A stretch of DNA of 64,000 nt from RXIX01 sp003989075 (GTDB lineage: Bacteria > Pseudomonadota > Gammaproteobacteria > Competibacterales > Competibacteraceae), in NCBI GenBank assembly GCA_029780415.1, contig JAKOYN010000136.1, forward strand, positions 1 to 64,000, in the 5' to 3' direction. Every line of letters starts with the position of its first letter. Position 1 is the first letter of the stretch. The notes under the pieces were generated by a model, which saw only the letters and a list, made by a program, of their open reading frames with translations, ran no database searches and was not told the DNA's origin. Positions 18,169 through 26,182 of the stretch are shown here, one piece after another. Position numbers and translations under genes: made by a program.

Positions 18169-18686
18169 CGCTGCGGATCTCCGCTCGTCGGACGCTGCTC
18201 CAGATGCGCCAGCCAGCGGCGCAGCAGGGTTTCGAGCTGGGCGGTTTCATCGGCTGAAAAGGCAGCCAGCGCCGCTGTGTATGCGGTCCAGGTCAGCGGT
18301 AACAGCTGTTCGATGCGGGCCACGCCCTGTGCCGTCAAGCGCAGCACCACACGCCGCCGATCGCTGCTGTCGCTGGCCCGTTCGATCAGGCCCGCCGCGA
18401 CCAGATCATCAGCAACGCGGGTCATGTGGGTGCGTGATTGCACCACGGCTGCGCTGACCTCCGAAGGTGTGATGGTCCGGTCCGGCATGCTGTAAATCAT
18501 TATCAGTACCGCCCAGGCTGAGGTGGATAAATCATGTGCAGCGAAGAAACCATCGAGCTGCTCATGCAGCGCCCGGAACACATGATGGGCCAGCCGCATC
18601 AGCACCACCGCCTGCTGGGGCATATCCGGATGCCGCGCCCGCACCGTGTCGATGCAGCGCTCGTAATGCGCGAAAGTCAGGGTCAT
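18165..18686 (-). CDS. MarR-family repressor of the emr operon
   Basis: A 173-residue winged-helix regulator. The MarR core is visible: LSTSAWAVLIMIYSMPDRTITPSEVSAAV forms the helix-turn-helix, then THMTRVADDLVAAGLIERASDSSDRRRVVLRLT gives the recognition helix and the wing with DxRRR. The start at 18686 is chosen because the upstream extension is not family-like and runs through the promoter and operator. The gene overlaps emrA by 4 bases. By family behaviour it should repress its own operon until a drug-like ligand binds; the palindrome 19-38 bases before its start fits this. Confidence 0.92.
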   Translation of the reverse strand: MTLTFAHYERCIDTVRARHPDMPQQAVVLMRLAHHVFRALHEQLDGFFAAHDLSTSAWAVLIMIYSMPDRTITPSEVSAAVVQSRTHMTRVADDLVAAGLIERASDSSDRRRVVLRLTAQGVARIEQLLPLTWTAYTAALAAFSADETAQLETLLRRWLAHLEQRPTSGDPQR

Positions 18687-18704
18687 GGGAAGGAATCCGC
18701 CTAA

Positions 18705-18724
18705 ATAATAACTTTGGTTATTAT
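18705..18724. promoter_or_regulatory. Perfect palindromic operator, probable MarR site
   Basis: ATAATAAC (18705-18712) and GTTATTAT (18717-18724) form a perfect 8-bp inverted repeat with a TTTG spacer. It lies in the AT-rich patch before marR and overlaps a perfect minus-strand -10 box. Size and position are typical of an autoregulatory MarR operator; binding is inferred. Confidence 0.7.
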
Positions 18725-18725
18725 A
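18720..18725 (-). promoter_or_regulatory. -10 box for marR-emrA-emrB
   Basis: The minus strand reads TATAAT here, 34 bases before the marR start codon and partly inside the palindrome. No good -35 box is seen at the standard distance, so the promoter assignment rests on the -10 and the position. Confidence 0.45.
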
Positions 18726-18801
18726 ACATGGGAAAAGTTCACGCGCGGGCGATAGCATAAATTCACCGCGTGCGTTCTGGTCCATGCCGCGATGGCCTGC
18801 G

Positions 18802-18807
18802 TATAAT
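18802..18807 (+). promoter_or_regulatory. -10 box directly before the M50 protease gene
   Basis: TATAAT lies only 6 bases before ATG 18814, so a transcript starting about 7 bases downstream would begin at or next to the start codon. No clear -35 is visible. No Shine-Dalgarno sequence is seen, which fits a leaderless mRNA. Confidence 0.4.
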
Positions 18808-18813
18808 CGCGCC

Positions 18814-19455
18814 ATGCAAGCACTCAATACGATTCAACTTCTCGTGGTTCTGGCGCCGCCGCTGCTGTTGGCGATTACCCTGCATGAAGTCGCGCACGGC
18901 TGGGCGGCGCTGCGTTGTGGCGATACGACCGCCAAGGCTCAGGGCCGGCTCAGTCTCAATCCACTGCGCCATGTCGACCCGATCGGCACGGTGCTGGTGC
19001 CGGCGGTAATGGCGATACTCGGCGGCTTCATCTTCGGCTGGGCCAAGCCGGTGCCGGTCAACTACCATCGCCTGCGCCAGCCCAAGCGCGACATGGCGCT
19101 GGTGGCGCTGGCCGGGCCGGTATCCAACCTGTTGATGGCGCTGGGCTGGGCGGGGGTGGCCGTGCTCGGCCATGGTTTGCAGATGCTGCCCTGGCTGGGC
19201 GAGCCGCTGTTGTTGATGGGCGTGTCCGGGGTGAGCGTTAACGTCATGCTCGGTGTGCTCAATCTAGTGCCGATTCCGCCGCTGGACGGTTCGCGGGTGC
19301 TGGCCGGCCTGTTGCCGGATCGCGCCGGTCAGGTCATGGCCCAGATCGAGCCCTATGGGCTGATCATTCTGGTGCTGCTGCTGGCCAGTGGCTGGCTGAA
19401 CCTGATGCCGATCGTCAACAGCATTCGCCACCTGATTCTGAATCTGTTCTTCTGA
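18814..19455 (+). CDS. Site-2 protease family (M50) membrane metalloprotease
   Basis: A 213-residue polytopic membrane protein of the short M50 type. The zinc motif HEVAH is at residues 24-28 in the first hydrophobic helix. A second motif, NLVPIPPLDGSRVL, provides the third ligand aspartate, and DMALVALAGPVSNLLMAL is the family helix between them. It lacks PDZ domains, unlike RseP. These proteins cut substrates within the membrane; this subgroup has no well-established substrate. It is followed by trpS, scpA and scpB, a frequent gammaproteobacterial order. The start at ATG 18814 matches the beginning of the first helix; an in-frame ATG at 18784 would overlap the promoter. Confidence 0.88.
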   Translation: MQALNTIQLLVVLAPPLLLAITLHEVAHGWAALRCGDTTAKAQGRLSLNPLRHVDPIGTVLVPAVMAILGGFIFGWAKPVPVNYHRLRQPKRDMALVALAGPVSNLLMALGWAGVAVLGHGLQMLPWLGEPLLLMGVSGVSVNVMLGVLNLVPIPPLDGSRVLAGLLPDRAGQVMAQIEPYGLIILVLLLASGWLNLMPIVNSIRHLILNLFF

Positions 19456-19494
19456 CCCTCTTCTGCTTTTCTTCCGAGCCAGGCGTTGTCATCC

Positions 19495-20499
19495 ATGGAA
19501 ATTACCCTCACCGGCATCACCACCACCGGCACGCCGCATCTGGGCAACTATGTCGGCGCAATCCTGCCCGCGATTGAAGCCAGCCGCCGTCATGACGTGC
19601 AATCGTTCTACTTCCTGGCGGATTACCACGCCCTGATCAAATGCCAGGATCCGGCGCAGGTGCACCGCTCCCGGCTGGAAGTGGCCGCGACCTGGCTGGC
19701 GCTGGGCCTGGATATCGACAACGTCATCTTCTACGCCCAGAGCGACATTCCGGAAATTCTGGAGCTGACCTGGATCATCACCTGCGTCACCGCCAAGGGC
19801 CTGATGAACCGAGCCCATGCCTACAAGGCGGCCGTGGCCGAGAACCTGGCCGATCCTGATGGTGACCCCGACAAGGGCGTGACCATGGGCCTGTTCAGTT
19901 ACCCGATCCTGATGGCGGCCGATATCCTGATGTTCAAGGCGCGCAAGATTCCGGTGGGCCGCGATCAGATTCAACATCTGGAAATGGCCCGCGACATCGC
20001 CGCCCGCTTCAACCATCTTTATGGCGAGCATTTCGTGCTGCCGGAAGCGGTGGTGGATGAAAAGACCGCCGTGCTGGTCGGGCTGGATGGGCGCAAGATG
20101 AGCAAGAGTTACGGCAATACCATTCCGCTGTTCGAGCCGGAAAAGAGCCTGCGCAAGCTGATCATGCGCATTAAGACCAACTCGCTGCCGCCGGAAGCGC
20201 CCAAGGATCCTGAGACCTGTACCCTGTTTCAGATTTATCAGGCCTTTGCCCGCGCCGAGGAAACTGCGGCGATTCGCGCCCGCTATGCGCAGGGTATCGG
20301 CTGGGGCGAGATGAAGCAGATTTTGTTCGAGCATCTGAACTCGCGCCTGAGTGAACCGCGCCAGCGTTATCACGAGTTGTTGCAGACCCCCGATCACATC
20401 GAGCGGATTCTCAAGCAGGGCGCGCAACGGGCGCGGGAGCATAGCGCGCCGTTCCTGGCCGAATTGCGCCGCGCGGTGGGCATCCGGCCGTTGGGTTGA
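19495..20499 (+). CDS. trpS: Tryptophanyl-tRNA synthetase
   Basis: A 334-residue class Ic synthetase that charges tRNA-Trp. The HIGH-equivalent is TGTPHLGNYVG near residues 9-19 and the KMSKS loop is GRKMSKSYGN. SFYFLADYHAL and VGRDQIQHLEMARDIA are further family segments. Length is normal. ATG 19495 is preferred over the upstream TTG at 19486 because MEITLTGI matches the family start. The stop overlaps the scpA ATG by one base, so the two are coupled. Confidence 0.95.
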   Translation: MEITLTGITTTGTPHLGNYVGAILPAIEASRRHDVQSFYFLADYHALIKCQDPAQVHRSRLEVAATWLALGLDIDNVIFYAQSDIPEILELTWIITCVTAKGLMNRAHAYKAAVAENLADPDGDPDKGVTMGLFSYPILMAADILMFKARKIPVGRDQIQHLEMARDIAARFNHLYGEHFVLPEAVVDEKTAVLVGLDGRKMSKSYGNTIPLFEPEKSLRKLIMRIKTNSLPPEAPKDPETCTLFQIYQAFARAEETAAIRARYAQGIGWGEMKQILFEHLNSRLSEPRQRYHELLQTPDHIERILKQGAQRAREHSAPFLAELRRAVGIRPLG

Positions 20500-21287
20500 T
20501 GGACGAGGCTGCCGGGGCGCTGCTGCAGGCGCGGGTGGGTGGCGAACCGTTCACCCGCCTGCCGCCCGATCTATATATCCCGCCGGATGCGCTTGAAGTC
20601 TTTCTGGAGACCTTCGAGGGGCCGCTGGACCTGCTGCTGTATCTGATCCGCCGCCAGAACATCAGTATTCTCGACATCCCCATGGCCGCGATTACCCGGC
20701 AATACATGGACTACCTGGCGCTGATGCAGGAATTGCGGCTGGAACTGGCCGCTGACTATCTGGTGATGGCGGCCTGGCTGGCGGAAATCAAGTCGCGCCT
20801 GCTGCTGCCGCGTCCGGCGCTTGCCGAAACCGTCGAGGATGATCCGCGTGCCGAACTGGTGCGTCGTCTGCAGGAATACGAGCGTTTCCAGCAGGCCGCC
20901 CAGGCCCTGGATGCCCTGCCACGGCTGGAACGCGATCTGCACAGCGCCAGCGCTGCACCGCCACCTCTGCCGGCGCTGCGCACGCCGCCGCCGGTCAGTC
21001 TGACCGAGCTACTCGGTGCCCTGCATGAGGTGCTGGTCCGCGCCGAACTGTATGGCCGCCATCAGGTGCAGCGTGAGCCGCTTTCGGTGCGCGAGCGCAT
21101 GATTCAACTGCTGGAGCGTCTGGATGCCCGCCAGTTTACCGCCTTTACCACCCTGTTTCGCGTCGAGGAAGGGCGGCGGGGCGTAGTAGTCACCTTTCTG
21201 GCCGTGCTGGAACTGCTGCGCGAGGCGCTGCTGGAACTGGTACAGGTCGAGCCTTTCGCGCCGATTCATGTGCGGCGGCGGGCCTGA
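20499..21287 (+). CDS. scpA: Segregation and condensation protein A
   Basis: A 262-residue kleisin. The N-terminal helical domain has LEVFLETFEGPLDLLLYLIR and QNISILDIPMAAITRQY, the classic ScpA signature. A variable Pro-rich linker and a C-terminal winged-helix (FTTLFRVEEGRRGVVVTFLAVLELL) that binds the SMC head follow. It bridges the two heads of the SMC encoded at 5867-9370 and binds ScpB, the next gene. ATG 20499 overlaps the trpS stop (TGATG). Confidence 0.95.
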   Translation: MDEAAGALLQARVGGEPFTRLPPDLYIPPDALEVFLETFEGPLDLLLYLIRRQNISILDIPMAAITRQYMDYLALMQELRLELAADYLVMAAWLAEIKSRLLLPRPALAETVEDDPRAELVRRLQEYERFQQAAQALDALPRLERDLHSASAAPPPLPALRTPPPVSLTELLGALHEVLVRAELYGRHQVQREPLSVRERMIQLLERLDARQFTAFTTLFRVEEGRRGVVVTFLAVLELLREALLELVQVEPFAPIHVRRRA

Positions 21288-21893
21288 ATGACCATGCCTG
21301 CGCTCAAGGCCATTCTCGAAGCGCTGCTGCTGGCGGCGGGCGAACCGCTCAGCGTGGAGCGCCTGCTGGACGCATTTCCAGACGCCGGGCGACCGACCCG
21401 CGAAGAGCTGCGCGTGGCCCTGGCCGAGCTGGCCGCCGGCTGCGCCGGGCGTGGTGTGGAACTGGTCGAAGTGGCCAGCGGCTTTCGTCTGCAGGTGCCG
21501 GCGGTATTCGCGCCCTGGGTAGCGCGGCTGGCGCAGGAGCGCGCTACCAGCTACTCGCGCGCCCTGCTGGAAACTCTGGCGCTGATCGCTTACCGTCAAC
21601 CGATTACCCGCGGCGAAATCGAGGAAGTGCGTGGGGTCAGTCTCAGCGGCAGTATCATGAAAACCCTGCAGGAACGCGGCTGGATCAAGGTAATCGGCCA
21701 TCGCGAAGTACCCGGCCGGCCGGCGCTATACGCGACCACCCGCGTGTTCCTGGATTACTTCAACCTCAAGAGTCTGGGCGATCTGCCGCCGCTGGCAGCG
21801 TTGCGTGACCTGGATGCGGTCAGTGCTGCTCTGGAACGCCGCGCCGCGTCGAGCCCGGACTCTTCACCGCCCATGGATGTCTCTGATGGCTGA
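21288..21893 (+). CDS. scpB: Segregation and condensation protein B
   Basis: A 201-residue protein with two winged-helix domains. LKAILEALLLAAGEPLSVERLL is at the start and LETLALIAYRQPITRGEIEEVRGV in the second domain, with VPGRPALYATTRVFLDYF near the end, all ScpB hallmarks. ScpB dimers bind the ScpA linker and stimulate the SMC complex. The ATG directly abuts the scpA stop, and its last bases overlap the rluB start. Confidence 0.95.
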   Translation: MTMPALKAILEALLLAAGEPLSVERLLDAFPDAGRPTREELRVALAELAAGCAGRGVELVEVASGFRLQVPAVFAPWVARLAQERATSYSRALLETLALIAYRQPITRGEIEEVRGVSLSGSIMKTLQERGWIKVIGHREVPGRPALYATTRVFLDYFNLKSLGDLPPLAALRDLDAVSAALERRAASSPDSSPPMDVSDG

Positions 21894-23070
21894 ACGCTTG
21901 CAAAAATTCCTGGCCGGTGCCGGCATCGGTTCCCGGCGCCAGATCGAGGCGTGGATTCGCCAGGGGCGCATCACTGTCGATGGCGTCATTGCTCAGCTCG
22001 GTGTCCAGGTCACGGGCACCGAGCGCATCCAGCTCGATGGCCGGCCAGTGCTGGTGCGGGCGCTGCGGCCGCGCCGGCGCGTGCTGGCTTATTACAAGCC
22101 GGTTGGCGAGGTGGCCACCCGCCGCGATCCCGAGGGTCGACCGACGGTGTTTGAGCGGTTGCCGGCTTTGCATGGCGGGCGCTGGGTAGCGGTCGGTCGC
22201 CTGGATCTGAATACCCAGGGCCTGCTGCTGCTGACCAATGATGGCGAACTGGCCAACCGCCTGATGCACCCCTCGGCACAGGTCGAGCGTGAATATGCGG
22301 TGCGTGTGCTCGGCGAGGTGAGCCGGGAGACGCTGCGCACCCTGCAGGAGGGCGTGCAGCTCGACGACGGGCTGGCGCGCTTCGACGAAATTCGCGATAT
22401 CGGCGGTGAGGGCGCCAATCACTGGTATCACGTCGTGCTGCGCGAGGGACGCAATCGCGAAGTGCGGCGGTTGTGGGAATCGCAGGGTTTGACGGTAAGC
22501 CGGCTGACCCGGGTACGCTATGGCACGGTGATGCTGCGCCGCGGCCTGCATCCAGGGCAGTGGGATGAGCTGGAGGATGAGCAGATCGCGGCACTGCTGG
22601 AGGCTATCGGCTGGCGTGCCGCTCCCGCACCGGCAGAGCCTGCACCTGCGCAATCGCGTTCGGGTGCGCGTTCCAATGCGCGTTCTGGTGCGTCACGCGA
22701 GGAGCGGGCACCGCGCCCGGCGCGCCCAGTTCGGGAATCAGCAGTGGAAACAAGGGAAACAAGCCCTGCACCCCGAGCCCATCCGCGCCCGGTACGCCCG
22801 GAGGGGCCGGGGCAGCAGCAGGCGACTGCGCCGCGCCGCGCCCATGCCGGTCCGGCTGCGCGCCCGGCCGCGCCGCAGGAGACCCGCTCTGCACCGCGCT
22901 CACGCCCGGCACCGGCAGCGCATCAACAGCGTACTGCTGCCGCGCCGCCCGCGCGCCGGGATGCCGATCCCTGGAAGGGCGCGCGTCCTGCGTCCGGCAG
23001 ATCCGCGTCTGGAAAATCCGCCGCGCCGACGCGCCCGCTCAAGCCTGGGCGCGCAGGACCTGGCCGGTAA
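21886..23070 (+). CDS. rluB: 23S rRNA pseudouridine synthase B with long basic tail
   Basis: A 394-residue RsuA/RluB-family enzyme. An S4 RNA-binding domain occupies about residues 1-60 (RLQKFLAGAGIGSRRQIEAWI). The catalytic domain follows, with Asp107 in GRLDLNTQG, and RYGTVMLRRGLHPGQW near its end. RluB modifies U2605 of 23S rRNA (E. coli numbering). Residues from about 245 to the end are a low-complexity tail of Ala, Pro, Arg, Ser and Gly, probably disordered and RNA-binding, as in other gammaproteobacterial RluB. ATG 21886 gives the family start; ATG 21877 is possible. The last 32 bases overlap the 3' end of the opposite-strand dehydrogenase gene. Confidence 0.92.
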   Translation: MAERLQKFLAGAGIGSRRQIEAWIRQGRITVDGVIAQLGVQVTGTERIQLDGRPVLVRALRPRRRVLAYYKPVGEVATRRDPEGRPTVFERLPALHGGRWVAVGRLDLNTQGLLLLTNDGELANRLMHPSAQVEREYAVRVLGEVSRETLRTLQEGVQLDDGLARFDEIRDIGGEGANHWYHVVLREGRNREVRRLWESQGLTVSRLTRVRYGTVMLRRGLHPGQWDELEDEQIAALLEAIGWRAAPAPAEPAPAQSRSGARSNARSGASREERAPRPARPVRESAVETRETSPAPRAHPRPVRPEGPGQQQATAPRRAHAGPAARPAAPQETRSAPRSRPAPAAHQQRTAAAPPARRDADPWKGARPASGRSASGKSAAPTRPLKPGRAGPGR

Positions 23071-23782
23071 CGCCGCGACTGTCCGGGCCGAGCAGATACA
23101 GATACGCAGGCAGGATCGCATCCGGCGTTGGCCATTCCGCCGGATCGCGGCCTGGATAGACTTTCAGCGTCATCCCGGTGCGGACCCGGCCTGGATCAAG
23201 GCTGTTGACGCGGATAGGGGTGTTGGCTTCCAGTTCGCTGGCCAGCAGCTTCATCAGCGTCTCGCTGCCGCCCTTGGACACCGCGTAGGCACCCCAATAG
23301 GCCTGGCCACTTTCGCTGACCTGATCGGCGGTGAACACCACCGAAGCATCGGCGGAGCGGTGCAGTAGCCCCAGCAGGGCATGGGTGAGCATGAACGGGG
23401 CGTTAAGGTTGACCTGCAGGATCCGGTACCAAAGCTCAATGTCGTAATTGGCAATCGGCGTCAGGCCTTCAAGCAGCGCCGCGTTGTGCAGCAGCCCGTC
23501 GAGGCGGCCAAATTCGCTGTCCAGCACCTGCGCCAGATCCAGGTAATCCTTGGGAATGGCGCCTTCCAGATTCATCGGATAGATCGCCGGTTTCGGACCG
23601 CCGGCCTTCTCGATGTCGTCATAGACCTGCTCCAGCTTGCGGATGGTGCGTCCGAGCAGGATCAATGTTGCACCATGGGCGGCCAGGCAGCGCGCGGCAG
23701 CGCGGCCCAGGCCATCCCCGGCTCCGGTGACCAGGATCACCCGATCTTTCAAGAGGTCAGCGGCAGGCTGGTAGTCCTTCAT
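23039..23782 (-). CDS. YciK-like short-chain dehydrogenase/reductase
   Basis: A 247-residue classical SDR. The Rossmann motif VTGAGDGLGRAAA is near residues 18-30, LHNAALL is the NNAG-equivalent and YAVSKGG the catalytic YxxxK, followed by VNSLDPGRVRTGM. It resembles the YciK group of NAD(P)-dependent oxidoreductases of unknown substrate, often found near squalene-synthase-like or ubiquinone genes. It overlaps the rluB 3' end by 32 bases tail to tail, and its own C-terminus (GVTGQVLRAQA) is intact despite this. Confidence 0.87.
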   Translation of the reverse strand: MKDYQPAADLLKDRVILVTGAGDGLGRAAARCLAAHGATLILLGRTIRKLEQVYDDIEKAGGPKPAIYPMNLEGAIPKDYLDLAQVLDSEFGRLDGLLHNAALLEGLTPIANYDIELWYRILQVNLNAPFMLTHALLGLLHRSADASVVFTADQVSESGQAYWGAYAVSKGGSETLMKLLASELEANTPIRVNSLDPGRVRTGMTLKVYPGRDPAEWPTPDAILPAYLYLLGPDSRGVTGQVLRAQA

Positions 23783-23857
23783 GGCGGCGTGTATCCAGCG
23801 TTATGTTGTTGTGTGGCAACCGCTCCCGTGGGAGTCGGTATCTGGCCGGCTAGTCTA

Positions 23858-24736
23858 CTATGCGGTCGCCATCTGTCGGTAGCGGCGCTGTTCACGCCGC
23901 CGCAGGCGCCAGCTCAGCCAGAGCTTGCGCAGCGGGGGCAACTGGGTGCGCTGTTCCAGCAGGCGGTAGCCATCAGCGACGATTTCCGCCAGCAGCGTCT
24001 GCACCAGTTCCAGGCGGATTAGCAGGCTGCACTGGGCGTGGCGGTCGCACTCGGGCAGCAGCTCCAGCGCCCGGCGCTGATAATCGGCGAGGCGCTCGGC
24101 CTGAAAGGCGAACAGTTGCCGCACCCGATCAGTAGTCTGTGCCGCCAGCAGATCACCAGGATCGACGCCAAAGCGGCGCATTTCATCCTCGGGGATGTAG
24201 AAGCGGCCATGCTGGGCGTGATGGCGGATATCGTGGAAACGTTCGAACAGCAGCAGCAGGGCACCGGCCTCGTGGGCAAAGCGCGGCGTGGCGCGGCGGT
24301 CGGCATAGCCGAGCACTTCGCTGGCCAGCAGCGTGGGTATGCTGCCGTGGCGGTGCATGTACAGGGTCAGCTCGGTAAAGCTTGGGTAGGCGTCGTAATC
24401 CAGATCCATGGCGACGCCGTCGAGGATTTCGCGGAAATACTCCTCGGGCAGGTTGTAGCTGCTCAGGTGCGGTTGCAGGGCGCGGCTGACCGGGTGTTGC
24501 GGATGGCCGCTGAACAGCCGTTCCAGTTCAGTGCGCCACCAGTCGAGCTTGGCCTGGGCGACGCCGGGGTCGCGGCAGTCCTGGGTGATGTGGGTTGCTT
24601 CCAGGTAAAAGGCCTGCAGGGCGTTCAGGGCACGGCGCTGGGGCTGCGCCAAGCCAAGCAGGCTGTAATGAAAATCCGAGCCGGGCCGGTCGGCCAGGTT
24701 CTGGCAGTAGTGATCGGGGACTGTGTCGGGATTCAT
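23858..24736 (-). CDS. Squalene/phytoene synthase family protein with degenerate active-site motifs
   Basis: A 292-residue all-helical protein of the trans-isoprenyl diphosphate synthase type. Family marks are AKLDWWRTELERLFSG, GVAMDLDYDAY and GRFYIPEDEM. The two Asp-rich catalytic motifs are altered: the first reads HITQDCRD (about residues 49-56) instead of DDxxD, and the second HDIRHH (about 168-173) instead of DIxED. It may therefore not condense prenyl diphosphates. NDUFAF6, a mitochondrial complex I assembly factor, belongs to the same family and is likewise thought to be non-catalytic, and a full nuo operon lies 22 kb away; the link is only a guess. It sits between the YciK-like gene and a DUF4124 gene, all minus strand. 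Confidence 0.8.
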   Translation of the reverse strand: MNPDTVPDHYCQNLADRPGSDFHYSLLGLAQPQRRALNALQAFYLEATHITQDCRDPGVAQAKLDWWRTELERLFSGHPQHPVSRALQPHLSSYNLPEEYFREILDGVAMDLDYDAYPSFTELTLYMHRHGSIPTLLASEVLGYADRRATPRFAHEAGALLLLFERFHDIRHHAQHGRFYIPEDEMRRFGVDPGDLLAAQTTDRVRQLFAFQAERLADYQRRALELLPECDRHAQCSLLIRLELVQTLLAEIVADGYRLLEQRTQLPPLRKLWLSWRLRRREQRRYRQMATA

Positions 24737-24880
24737 GCCGGGGCATCTCCGGTGGCGCCAACCCTGTGGCGGACCGTTGCGAAATGGGATGAGGTGGGCG
24801 AATGGCGGATCGCGCGCCGCGGACCGCTATTATCACCCGTTGTCGCCGGGCCTGTCGCCCGGCATGCTGGGTGGGCGTGG

Positions 24881-25276
24881 CTATTCGTGGTTCTGGATAT
24901 CACGCAGCAGGCGCTGTTCGCCACTGCGCAATTGACCGGCGTGGATGGTGGAAAGTGGGGCATCCTCGGCACTGAGCGCCTTGGCTGAGACGCCTGCGGG
25001 CGGACGGGTGCCGTAATGGACATGGCCCTCGGCATCGGTCCAGGTGTAGATCTGCTCGGTGGGGCGCACGCTGACGGTGCCGCTGTTGAGCGGTACGGTC
25101 GTAGCCGGCTGATTGGCAGGTGGCCGGTTGCTGTAGTGCACGCGGCCGCCGGCATCGGTCCAGGTATACACCGCGTCCTCGGCGTGAGCGATCGTGGCGG
25201 CCAGCAGCAGGCCGGGCAACAGCCAGGGCCAGTGTCGCCGCGTGCGCGGGTGGGGCAGGGAGAAGGATGGCAGCAT
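24881..25276 (-). CDS. Secreted DUF4124 protein with two repeats
   Basis: A 131-residue exported protein. A signal peptide at about residues 1-32 (HPRTRRHWPWLLPGLLLAATIAHA) precedes two copies of the DUF4124 pattern, YTWTDAGGRVHYSNRPPA and YTWTDAEGHVHYGTRPPA, about 45 residues apart. A polar tail with GEQRLLRDIQNHE follows. DUF4124 is a short periplasmic beta motif of unknown function. The start at 25276 is set by the signal peptide and an upstream GGAG. Another DUF4124-like motif occurs in the Sel1 protein at 32514. Confidence 0.8.
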   Translation of the reverse strand: MLPSFSLPHPRTRRHWPWLLPGLLLAATIAHAEDAVYTWTDAGGRVHYSNRPPANQPATTVPLNSGTVSVRPTEQIYTWTDAEGHVHYGTRPPAGVSAKALSAEDAPLSTIHAGQLRSGEQRLLRDIQNHE

Positions 25277-25520
25277 GGATGCGCTCCGGTACGTCGAGTG
25301 CTCAGGCGCACAGGGTTTCAGCAGTAGCGAACGGCGTGCTCGCTGTTGCGCGGGGGCGTTGATAAACACTATAGCCGGTTGTCGCGGCGGGCTGGTGCGG
25401 AGTTGGTGATGGACCCTGGCCACCGGCGATGCTGCAGAAACGCATGGCCAGCAGGCCTTGCATGGTGACTGGGCATGGATCTGACGCCTTGGGAATCCGG
25501 GCAATTTTCAAGAGGACATC

Positions 25521-26135
25521 GTGCGCATGACTGATCTGGCTGAATCCCTGCGTATTCAACGCATTTCCGGCAGTGCCATCCAGGCCTGGTTGCCGGTGCT
25601 GGCGCAATTGCGTATTCGCGTATTCCGTGAATTTCCCTATCTCTATGACGGCAGCGTTGCTTACGAGGAAAAATACCTGCACAGCTACGTCGCGGTGCCG
25701 GACAGTGTCATGGTGCTGGCTCAGGATGGTGAGCGGGTGGTGGGCGCGGCGAGCGGATTGCCGCTGGTCGCGGAAACGCCGAATGTGATCGCGCCGTTTC
25801 TCCAGCATGGCTACGATCCACGCCGCATCTTCTACTATGGTGAATCGGTGCTGCTGCCCGAGTACCGGGGGCGTGGCCTCGGCCACCGCTTTTTGGCGGA
25901 ACGCGAGGCGCATGCACGCGCGCTGGGTGGTTTCGAGATGGTCTGTTTCTGCGCGGTGGTGCGACCGATCGAGCATCCGCGCCGCCCGGCGGATTACCGG
26001 CCACTGGATATGCTGTGGAACCGGCATGGGTTCGTCCGGCATCCCGAACTGCACACGATCTTTTCCTGGCAGGATCTGGATGAAGCAACAGAATCGCCCA
26101 AGCCGATGGTGTTCTGGCTGAAGCGGCTGGATTGA
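25521..26135 (+). CDS. GNAT-family N-acetyltransferase
   Basis: A protein of about 204 residues. The acetyl-CoA binding motif is YRGRGLGHRF around residues 114-123, after a strand ending GESVLLPE. RIRVFREFPYLYDG near the N-terminus and a C-terminal WNRHGFVRHPELHTIFSWQD resemble a conserved bacterial GNAT subgroup without an assigned substrate. GTG 25521 lies 5 bases after AGAGGA; ATG 25527 is the alternative. It stands alone and converges on the TrpB-like gene across a strong hairpin. The 244 bases upstream, back to the DUF4124 gene, show only a weak TTGATA/TATAGC pair. Confidence 0.85.
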   Translation: MRMTDLAESLRIQRISGSAIQAWLPVLAQLRIRVFREFPYLYDGSVAYEEKYLHSYVAVPDSVMVLAQDGERVVGAASGLPLVAETPNVIAPFLQHGYDPRRIFYYGESVLLPEYRGRGLGHRFLAEREAHARALGGFEMVCFCAVVRPIEHPRRPADYRPLDMLWNRHGFVRHPELHTIFSWQDLDEATESPKPMVFWLKRLD

Positions 26136-26142
26136 GCGCACG

Positions 26143-26168
26143 CCTCTCTCCCACAGGCGGGAGAGAGG
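26143..26168. terminator. Bidirectional terminator between GNAT and TrpB-like genes
   Basis: A perfect 10-bp stem, CCTCTCTCCC (26143-26152) and GGGAGAGAGG (26159-26168), with a 6-base loop sits between two convergent stop codons. No strong T-run is present on either side. Confidence 0.6.
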
Positions 26169-26182
26169 GCGTGATCAGGGTC

